From NCBI GenBank assembly GCA_017311185.1, contig JAESUZ010005468.1, positions 1 to 64,000 of the forward strand: a DNA stretch of 64,000 nt. Direction: 5' to 3'. Below, in pieces: positions 55,734-64,000 of this stretch; position 1 is the stretch's first letter; every line of letters starts with the position of its first letter. Position numbers and translations under genes: made by a program. Below the pieces are notes generated by a model. The model searched no databases. It saw nothing but the letters and a program-made list of their open reading frames with translations, and was not told the origin of the DNA. This DNA comes from Proteles cristata cristata (lineage: Eukaryota > Chordata > Mammalia > Carnivora > Hyaenidae).

Positions 55734-55915
55734 TGAGCAGGGGAGGGTCAGAGAGAGAGGGAGATACAGACTCTGAAATAGGCTCCAGGCTCCGAGCTGG
55801 CAGTCAGCACAGAGCCCGATGCAGGGCTCGAACCCACGAACTACGAGATCATGACCTAAGCGAAAGTTGGACGCTTAACCGACTAAGCCACCCAGGCGCC
55901 CCTCAAACATTTTTA
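55647..55915 (-). mobile_element. Felid SINE, 'CTTAGG' subfamily, minus orientation
   Basis: Body 55660-55902, exact 13-base duplication tcaaacattttta. Its (AG)n is about 38 bases (55691-55728). It lies 99 bases from the previous copy, in opposite orientation. Confidence 0.95.
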
Positions 55916-56483
55916 AGAATAACCATTTGCCCTCACCAGTTTGAATATTAAACAGCTTAAAAACAAGAGGCAAGACCACCTGATCTCCACGTTCATTTTT
56001 AATTTCATCTTCTATGATTACATGTACATTACATTACACCTGCAAAAGTTCCTAGGGGCCCTCCAAAGAGCCTGGCAACTTTATCAATTTTCCCTAACAT
56101 CTCTGTTCTCAATCTGTTCTCTCCACTACAGATGCAGGGACTTTATGTCGATAATAAAAGATCTCTCAAAGGAAAGAAAAAAGGGGGAAATAATACAATG
56201 ACAAACTTCTAGATGCCAAGAACTAACTTTTAACTCACAAATACCAAATAGGTAATGCAGTCACTATGAATATATATGCAATATTAAACTCTGTTCTACA
56301 AAAGTGCAGCAGAGTAGGTAAATGAAAAGTCTAAAGCTTATTTAAGAAAGTGTTTCACACCTACACTACCCTTTTGCCCACATATAAATTCCTTTTCACT
56401 CAGCAAAATTCACAGTAGGGATGGAGAAAACAATCTCACGAAACTTGAAGTGCTGGAAAAGTCAGTTCCTAACTTCCCTCCTC

Positions 56484-56720
56484 TACAATAAATATTTTTT
56501 AAAAAATTTTAATGTTTTTTAAGAGGGCGAGAGAAAATGCACAGGTGCGCGTGAGTAGGGGAAGGGCAGAGAGAGAGGGAAACAATCTGAAACAGGCTCA
56601 GCACTATCAGTCCGGAGTCTGACGTGGGGCTTGAACTCATGAACCATGAGATCATGATCTAAACTGAAATTGGCCGCTCAACTGATTGAGTCACCCAGGC
56701 GCCCCAACAATAAATATTTT
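56484..56720 (-). mobile_element. Felid SINE, minus orientation
   Basis: Body about 56500-56704. Flanks caataaatattttt and caataaatatttta. Contains 'gcacaggtgcgcgtgag' in the GA part. Confidence 0.93.
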
Positions 56721-57005
56721 AAATAGTAATGCAAAGATTTTTATGTATTACAGTACTTGTTCATTCTTTTATTTGAGGCCCTTAAAAAATTCTAATAAAA
56801 ACTGTTAGTAAAGAAGATTCCTTTCTTTGAGATCCATGGCTGTTTCTTTCCTCAATAAAGGTGTGTCGCTCTAGGTAAATTTAATGAAGAAAATGTGGAT
56901 TTTTGGAAAATTAGACTGAAATTATTTTGTTTTATAAAAATGTGGGAGCCTAAGAGTACAAGTACATGGAATTAAGACACAGAAACACTAAAACTAAAGT
57001 TAACT

Positions 57006-57209
57006 AAAAATGTTACATAGGAGTGCCTGGATGGCTCAAGTCAGTTGAGAGTCTGACTCTTGATTTTGGCTCAGACCATGATCCCAGGATTGTGGGATCA
57101 AGGCCCACAACCTTAAGGTTCTCTCTCTCTCTCTCTCTCTCTCTTCCTCTGTCCCCTCCCCAGCTTGCACACACTCTCTCTAAAATAAAATACATAAAAA
57201 TGTTAAATA
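57006..57209 (+). mobile_element. Felid SINE with shortened middle
   Basis: Body about 57020-57195, duplication aaaaatgttacata / aaaaatgttaaata. The body jumps from 'gggatcaaggccc' to the CT stretch. Confidence 0.9.
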
Positions 57210-57679
57210 ACTGTCCATATAAAATAGGGATAACATTATGGGAGTTGATTATAGGCCAAAAGACCATGGGAAGATTTGAATAATGTTATTTAACACAAAT
57301 TTCAATTCTAGTACAAAGAAATAAAAGATATGACACCACTTCAAGTATTTATACATCTGCTGAAAACTTCACCCTGCACACAGCAGAAAACCTAAGAAAT
57401 TCTTGATTTGCCTCAACAATTTAATTTCTCAAAGAGCTGGGAAAGAAACAAGAACTGTTATCTGTTCTGACCATCACCAACAAATTACCTGGGGATACAA
57501 AAATGATCAAAATGCTTGAAGAAAGAGAACATTTCATTTTAGACTTTATAATAGAATAAAAAGAAAATTCTAAACATAGATATACAAACTACTTTTTAAA
57601 AAATTTGATCTAAAAACAGACTACATCTGAAAATGCTAAAGAATTATTCTTAATGAGAGGGAGTGAAAGTGGTGTTGTG

Positions 57680-57912
57680 CTTATGTTTGAAGAAGTCCTT
57701 GTCTTCTATTGTGATATTTAGTAACTGAATGATATGATATCTGGATGCAATTTGCTTCAAAACACTCCAGGATGTTGCGGTTTCAGAGGCATTGATGAAA
57801 CAAGAATGACATGAGTTGGTAAGTGTTAAAAATGGATGATACGCTGAGATTCATTTTACTGTTCACTCTATTTTTCTACATGTTTGAAATGTTCCAAAAT
57901 AAAAAGTTGTTT
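57680..57912 (+). mobile_element. Probable old LINE 3' end
   Basis: 'atgatatctggatgcaatttgcttcaaaacactccagg', 'gatgaaacaagaatgacatgagttggtaagtgttaaaaatggatgatacgc' and 'tacatgtttgaaatgttccaaaataaaaagtt' form a familiar mammalian L1-type 3' end. Confidence 0.6.
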
Positions 57913-57999
57913 TTTTTAAAGTTCAATGCAAAGATAGGTAAATCTAAAACTAAAATAATAAAACAGCAATGAGGAGGACAATGATGAACGTTAACACTA

Positions 58000-58215
58000 A
58001 TTTCTTTAACTTGTTCCAGGAACTGTTCTTCACATTTTATATATATTACATTAAATTCTACATGGTTGCTATAATAATTATCTGTATTTTGAAGAAAATG
58101 AAGAGGTTCACATACTGAGTAAGTGGTTTGCTCAAGGTCCCACAGCTAAGAAGGCTGAGAGCAGGGATTTCAACTCAGGCTATTTAGTTTGAGTCATAAC
58201 TCTTAGCTACCATGT
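58000..58215 (-). mobile_element. MIR SINE relic, minus orientation
   Basis: 'ccaggaactgttcttcacattttatatatattac...gtaagtggtttgctcaaggtcccacagctaagaaggctgagagcagggatttcaactcaggc' is MIR in complement. Confidence 0.88.
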
Positions 58216-58439
58216 CATCTGACTCCCAAAAGCTCCAAAGGCCAATTCAACACAAGAATAATGAGTATAAAAAGTTTCTCATATAAAGCAATTCAAAATG
58301 TATACAGAGCTCAAGCTATTAACGACAAATGATCAAAAGACAAAACAGGAGGACATATAATACCCCAAACTAAATAACAGTATTAATCAAAAATAACATA
58401 AAAAATCCAGATAATCAGAATTGGGTAAGGATTGAAAAT

Positions 58440-58640
58440 TTTTAAATAGAGTCAGACTGAGTTCCTATCCTATCTCTCAGCCATATAGTTGAGTGACTAT
58501 AAGCAGATTAGTTAGGTTTTAATTTCCTCATCTTTAAAAAGGGGGTTTAATAGTCTGACCATATTGGATTATTAGGAAAGATAAAATATAAGGTATTTAA
58601 CATAGTATCTGTCACATGTTAATACAATAAATAACGTTAG
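58440..58640 (+). mobile_element. MIR SINE relic
   Basis: 'tatctctcagccatatagttgagtgactataagcagattag', 'aatttcctcatctttaaaaaggggg' and 'catagtatctgtcacatgttaatacaataaataacg' follow MIR in sense. Confidence 0.8.
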
Positions 58641-58664
58641 CTAGAATTAAAAGTAAAAGAGCAA

Positions 58665-58875
58665 GGGGCACCTGGGTGGCTCAGTTGGTTAAGTGTCCAA
58701 CTCTTGATTTTGGCACAGGTCATGATCTCATGGTTCATGGGATTAAGCCCCACGTCCAGCTCTGTGACAATGGAGCCTGCTTGGGATTCTCTCTGACCCT
58801 CCCATCCCAATCATGCACATATGCATGTACGCATGCTCTCTTGCTCTCAAAATAAATAAGCATTTTGAAAAAGAA
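58665..58875 (+). mobile_element. Felid SINE (first of a tandem pair)
   Basis: 'ggggcacctgggtggctcagttgg' head, 'ctctgtgacaatggagcctgc' short middle, CT part replaced by 'catatgcatgtacgcatgc', tail 'aaataaataagcatttt'. Confidence 0.92.
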
Positions 58876-58880
58876 CAGCA

Positions 58881-59112
58881 AAAATCACATTGAAGGGGTG
58901 CCTGGGTGTCTCAGATGGTTAAGCATCTGACTCTTGATTTTGGTTCAAGTCATGATCTTATGGTTTGTGAGGTCAAGCCCCACATGGGGCTATGTGCTGA
59001 TAGCACAGAACCTGCTCAGGATTTTCTCTCTCACTCTCTCTCTCTCTCTGCCCCTCCTCTGCTCACGCTCTCTCAAAATAAGTAAATAAAAAATTTAAAA
59101 AAATCACACTGA
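58881..59112 (+). mobile_element. Felid SINE (second of a tandem pair)
   Basis: Body 58895-59098, duplication aaaatcacattgaa / aaaatcacactgaa. Same orientation as its neighbour. Confidence 0.93.
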
Positions 59113-61165
59113 AAAATGTCTACTTTCACCCTCCTGTACCCAACATTACACTGGATGTTCTAGCCAGGGCAATTAAGCAAGAATACAAAAGGCATCCAGA
59201 TTGGAAAAGAGGTAGTAAAGTTATCTCTGTTAGCAGATGACATGATCTTATGCATAAAAAATCCTAAGAAATCCACATACACACAAACTATTACAGCTAA
59301 GAAATGACTTCAGCAAGCTGAAGAATACAATGTCATCAATATATAAAATTCAACTGTATTTTGGACAATCCAAAAATGAAATCAAGAAAAACAATTTCAT
59401 TTACAATGGTATCAAAAAGAATAAAATAACTAGGAATAAAATTAACAGGATAAATGCAAGACCTATAACCTGAAAATTACAAAATATAAGGTGAAAGAAA
59501 TTAAACACTTAAGTGTGTGGAAAGACATCCAATGCCCATGGATTGAAAGAATAAACACTGTTAAGATCTCAATACAGACTGATTTACAGACTGTTCTACA
59601 AATTTATCTACAGACTCAATACAATCCCTATCAAAATTCCAGCTATTTTTTGCTGAAAATTTTAAGTTGATCCTAAAGCTCATATAGAAATATAAGAGAC
59701 CCTGAATAGCCACAACAATCTTGAAAAGGCACAAAATTGGAGGACTCACACTTCCAACTTTAAAACTTACTAAAAAGCTACAGTAATCACAACCATCTCT
59801 TCTGGCATAAGGAAAAAGACCAAGAGAACTGAGAGTTCAGAAATAAATACATACATTTATGGACACAACAATATAATAGGGACAGGAAAGTCTTCAAACA
59901 GTACAATGACAAAAAGAATGAAGCTGGACCCCTACACCTCCCGTTTTTAAAAACTCAAAGGGGATCAAAGCAAATGTTGGCAAGGAAGTAGAAAAACTGG
60001 AACCCTTTGGTAATGCTCATCAGAAAGTAAAATGGTGCAGCTACTATGGAAAACAGTATAGTGGCTCCTCAGAAAATTAAACACAGAATTACCATTTGAT
60101 CCAGCAATTCCACTTCTGGGTATATACCCAAAAGAAGTGAAAGCAAGGACTTGAGCAGATATTTGTGCACTCATGTTCATTAGCAGCGTTATTCACAATG
60201 GCCAAGAGGTGGAGGTGACCCAAATGTTCATCGACATATGAACAGATAAAGAAAATATGGTACACGCAATAGAATATTATTCAGTCTTAAAAAAGGAAAC
60301 ACATCACATGTTTACAACCTGAATGAAACTTTAGGACATTATGCTAAGTGAAATAGCTGTAACAAAAAAGATAACTACTACATGATTCAACTTATGAAGC
60401 ATCTAAACTCATAGAACCAATGTAAGATGGTGGTTGCCAGGAGGTGGGGAAAGCGGAGGTAAGGAGTTGCTGCTCTGCGGGTTTAGTGTCAGTCACGTAG
60501 GACGGAAGAATTCTGGAAATCTGTTGCACAACAATGTGAATGTGACTGACAATAATGAACTAAATGCCTGGAAATTGTTTGAAGGCTGATTTTTAGATTT
60601 TGTTGGGGTTTTTTGTGTGCGGCTTTTTTTTTTTTTTTTTTTTGCCACCAAATATAGCATATACATCTAAACTCCATATTTAAATCTGAAAATCATGCAT
60701 CACACAAGTTCAGGTTTGGCATAGAAGGATTTAAGTATTGTTTTCTTTTGCCCATTGAGGATTGTAAGATTAAATAAAGCGTTAGAGACATCCTTCCTCC
60801 CCCAAAGGAAGGACATTCTGAGGCATTCTACAACAAATGAATCTTGAAGACATTGTGGTAAGTGAAATAAAAGTCACAAAGCACAAATATTATATGATTG
60901 CACATGCATTAGTTACCTAGAATAGTCAAATTCATTGAGAAAGAAAAAAGAGTTGTCAGGGGCTGGGGAGGGAAGGGGAGTTATTGTTTAATCAGTATTT
61001 AATTCCAGTTTGGGAAAATAAAAAGTTCTGGAGATGGATGGTGGTGATGGTTACACAACAATAGATTCCAACAAATGCACTTAATACCACTGAATTATAC
61101 AGTTAAAAATGCTTAACATGGTAAATTTGGTATTATGTATATTTTAAGACAATTAAAAATGGATT
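59113..61165 (+). mobile_element. L1 ORF2 C-terminal half plus 3'UTR
   Basis: Begins in the reverse transcriptase region. 'ttagcagatgacatgatc' encodes LADDMI at the place of the polymerase YADD motif. It continues through 'caaaaatgaaatcaag', 'tcaatacaatccctatcaaaattcc', 'cacaacaatcttgaaaaggcac', 'taatgctcatcagaaag...' to a 3'UTR with 'ctggagatggatggtggtgatggttacacaacaatag' ending near 61165. Stops and indels throughout; inactive. Confidence 0.9.
60624..60643. repeat. T20 homopolymer
   Basis: A run of 20 T inside the L1 3' part. Confidence 0.95.
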
Positions 61166-62530
61166 AAAGACATAAATGTAAGAGGTAAAATTATAAGCCT
61201 CTTAGGAGAAAAGATAGGAAAAATCCTGTGTTATTCAATTAGGCACAATTTTCTTAAAGATGACATTAAAAACACAAGCAACAAGACAATAAATAAGACT
61301 TCACATTAAAAATGTTATGCTTCAAAGGACTCATCAAAAAAGTAAAAAAACTGCACAGAATGAGAAAAAATATTCACAAATAATGTATCTCATGAAGGAT
61401 TAGTATCCAGTATATATAAAGAATTCTTACAACTTAATATAAATTCAAGTCACCCAATTAGAAAATGGGTTAACAGTTTGAACAGACATCTCCAAAGACA
61501 GACAAGAGGCCAATAAATAGATAAAAAGATGCTCAACACCATTAGCCATTAGGATAATGCAAATCAGAACCACAATGAAATACTACTAGAATGGCTATAT
61601 AACAAAAAGACAGACAATAACAAGCGTTGGAGGGAATGTGGCAAAATTGGAACCCTTGGGTTCTGATGATGGAAATGTAAAATGGTACAACCATGGAAAA
61701 CAGTCTGGCAGTTTCTCAAAAAGTTAACATGAAGTTACCATTTGACCTTGTAATTCTACTCCTAGGAATATACTCAAGAAAAAATGAAAACATGTCCATA
61801 TAAAAATTTGGTCAGGGCACCTGGGTGGCTCAGATGGTTACGCGTCTAACTTCAGCTCAGGTCATGATCTCGCAGCTTGTGGGTTAGAGCCCCACGTCGC
61901 TCTCTGTGCTGACAGCTCATGTGCTGACAGCTCAGAGCCTGGAGCCTGCTTCAGATTCTGTGTCTCCCTCTGTGCCCCTCCCCAGCTTGCTCTCCTGCAG
62001 GTGCGCTGCTCTTGCGCGAGTGCTCTCTCTCTCTCAAAAGTAAATAAACATTAAAAAAATTGGTCGTAGCAACACTTTTCATAAATACCATAAGGTGGAG
62101 ACAACTCAAATTCTCATCAACTGATGAATTAAAAAGATGTGGTATTATTCAGACATAAAAAGGTATAAAAAAAAAGGAAATGTTTTGATACATGTTACAA
62201 TATGAACTCTGAAAACATGTTAAGTGAAAGAAACCAGACACAAACTGCTACATATTACTTAATTTCATTTATATGAAATGACCAGAATAGATAATACCAC
62301 AGACACAGAAAGTATGGAAGTGGAGCTGGCTTGAGGGGGAAATGGGAAGTGACTGATAATGGGTTTGGAGGGGTTTTATTTTTGGGGGTGGGGTGGGGGC
62401 AGGGTACTAATGAAAATGTTCTGAAATTAGTGGTGACAGTTGCACAATTTGTGATATACTAAAAAAGTCATTAAATTACACACTTTTATAAGGGCAAGTT
62501 TTATTGCATGTGAATTATAGTCAACAAACA
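61166..62530 (+). mobile_element. Second L1 ORF2 C-terminus plus 3'UTR, split by a SINE
   Basis: 'agacataaatgtaagaggtaaaattataag', 'agaacagacatctccaaagac'-like, 'accattagccattaggataatgcaaatcagaaccacaatg' and 'ctaggaatatactcaag', then after the SINE 'ctcatcaactgatgaattaaaaagatgtgg', 'gggaagtgactgataatgggtttgg' and 'gcatgtgaattatag'. Same orientation as the L1 before it. Confidence 0.9.
61810..62072 (+). mobile_element. Felid SINE with internal 15-base repeat
   Basis: Body about 61815-62060 within the L1. The unit gtgctgacagctca occurs twice (61906-61919 and 61921-61934), a duplication not seen in the other copies here. Flanks are aatttggtca / aaattggtcg. Confidence 0.94.
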
Positions 62531-62879
62531 CTTATGGAGAATAAAAAGTGTATCAAGGACGTTAATATTAAAAAATGGATAGCCTATAATACAAGAGCAA
62601 AATATGTAATGATATTACATGACAAAGAGGGGGCAGAAATATTCTTCCTTATGTTCTGTTTTTCTGCCAAGATGTGGTTCAAACGGACAGCCTGAATAAA
62701 CATTCTTCAAAGGAAACTGAATTTTCAAATTAGGCAAGGTGACAGACAGTAAGTCAGAATGTAAGCCAGAATGCAGCTTGAAAAAAGTTTAGGCCTAACC
62801 CTCCGAATAATGTAAAAGAATTGAACTTTGTCACTGAATTATTATTAACTCAAAATATGTCAGTCTAAAATAACATACT

Positions 62880-63075
62880 GGGGTGCCTGGATGGCTGTGT
62901 CAGTTAAGCATCTGACTCTTGATTTCAGCACAGGTCATGATCTCATGATCGAGCCCCACATTGGGTTTTGGGCTGTCAGCACAGTGCCTGCTTGGGATTC
63001 TCTCTCTCTGCCCCTCCTGCATAACCATGCACTCTCACTCTCTCTCAAAATAAGTACACATTAAAAATTTAGAAA
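62880..63075 (+). mobile_element. Felid SINE (tandem with next)
   Basis: 'ggggtgcctggatggctgtgtcag' head, shortened B-box region, tail 'aaaataagtacacattaaaaa'. Confidence 0.92.
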
Positions 63076-63083
63076 TGGGTGGG

Positions 63084-63284
63084 CGGGGGGGAGTGTCTGG
63101 GTGGCTCAGTTAAGCGCCTGACTTTGGTTTGTGGGCTTGAGGTCCACGTCAGGCTCTGTGTTTGACAGCTCAGAGCCTGGAGCCTGCTTTGGATTCCGTG
63201 ACTCTATCTCTACCTCTGCCTCTCCTCTGCTGTGCTCGCTCGCTCTCTCTCAAAAATAAATGTTAAAAAATAAAAAAATAGAAA
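63084..63284 (+). mobile_element. Felid SINE (tandem, second)
   Basis: 'ggggagtgtctgggtggctcag' then jumps to 'ttaagcgcctgactttggtttgtgggc', so part of the tRNA-like head is deleted. CT part 'tgctcgctcgctctctctc', tail 'aaaaataaatgttaaaaaa'. Confidence 0.9.
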
Positions 63285-64000
63285 TTCCAGGCCAAACGTA
63301 TTCCTTGCAAAATTTAAAACAGAATCAAACAAAATGTTTATAAAGTTAGAAAAGGAAAAAGCCAGAGAATTCACCATGAACAATTCAAACCAAATAAAAA
63401 GTAATTTCTATTTTCATACATTTCCTTCATTGCAGGTAAGAACCCTGTAGGCATAGTATAGCTTAATTACAGCAAGCAATTTGGCAAAATGCTTCATAAT
63501 ATCCATACAACATGGCATATGGGCTTGATAACATACAAGTGGAACTAACAGTTATTGAACAACCACAGCATGTGCTGATTAATGGACTGATGTTACTCTG
63601 AAGAGATTCTTGTTGAGCAGCACTTTTCAGTGCCCTTTTTTTCTGTCATTTTATCATATTTATCAACAACTTGAGGACCCAGTAAGTATGCCTACAAAAT
63701 ATGAAAATGACAATAGTAATAAATGCCTAAATCAAGACTAACAAAATGAAATATAAATGCCCAATTTAACTATAATATAAAAGCCTAATATACACACACA
63801 CATACATACACGCCAAAAAAATTCAGTACACAAAAACAGGGCTAGGGAGATTCAGGTTAACAACTTATGTATTAAAGATACTGAGTGTAATTGACACTAC
63901 TGGCTCATATTAACCATAAATAACAGAAACTAAAATAGTTAATGAAATATTTGGTTTCAAAATAATAGCATTTAGCTGAAGCAAGGTATATCCACTACAC
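63285..64000. other. Intron 1 sequence, no feature seen
   Basis: AT-rich with a short CA/CATA repeat at 63790-63812. No CpG-rich first exon or promoter is visible up to the window edge. Confidence 0.45.

Noticed and set aside
59113..61165. Active reverse transcriptase
   Set aside because: L1 ORF2 is broken by many stops and indels and lacks its N-terminal half.

Overview
This is AT-rich vertebrate nuclear DNA from a carnivore, most likely a cat-family species. The main clue is about forty copies of a tRNA-derived SINE with the felid-type body (a 5' head reading GGGGCGCCTGGGTGGCT, A- and B-box-like tRNA promoter parts, a CT-rich stretch and an AATAAATAAA/CATTAAAA tail). Many copies have intact target-site duplications. 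There are no bacterial operons, CRISPR arrays, integrons or phage genes, and no complete gene.

The single recognised gene is SLAIN2, which encodes a microtubule plus-end tracking adaptor. It lies on the minus strand and only its internal part is present. Five exons match the SLAIN2 protein in order, with consensus splice sites and a reading frame that joins across every junction: exon 2 (36052-36200), exon 3 (29038-29202), exon 4 (26924-27082), exon 5 (23279-23638) and exon 6 (22442-22579). The GC-rich first exon must lie beyond position 64000, so intron 1 occupies at least 27.8 kb. The C-terminal exons must lie below position 1.

A sixth, unexpected exon candidate lies at 13293-13370 in the intron after exon 6. 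It is 78 bases, phase 1 at both ends, open in frame and has good splice sites. If used, it would insert 26 residues exactly where the remembered SLAIN2 protein has an SAIP (SxIP-type, EB1-binding) motif split across the exon 6/7 boundary. Read-through of its donor reaches a stop codon and then an AATAAA, so it could also serve as an alternative last exon. This is the most interesting feature of the window.

Layout: 1-13.3 kb is intron with old L1 pieces, a young 5'-truncated L1 (3730-4262), a HAL1-like element and a cluster of SINEs at 6.8-8.6 kb. 13.3-22.4 kb is mostly unique or old-repeat intron. 22.4-36.2 kb carries the five coding exons. 36.2-64 kb is intron 1, filled with L1 fragments (39.1-41.8 kb and 59.1-62.5 kb), SINEs, and MIR and MER5 relics. 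An L2 element cut by three SINE insertions lies between exons 3 and 2 (31.5-33.2 kb).

Repeat family names rest on recognition of typical sequence and were not checked by a database search. Boundaries of old repeats are approximate.
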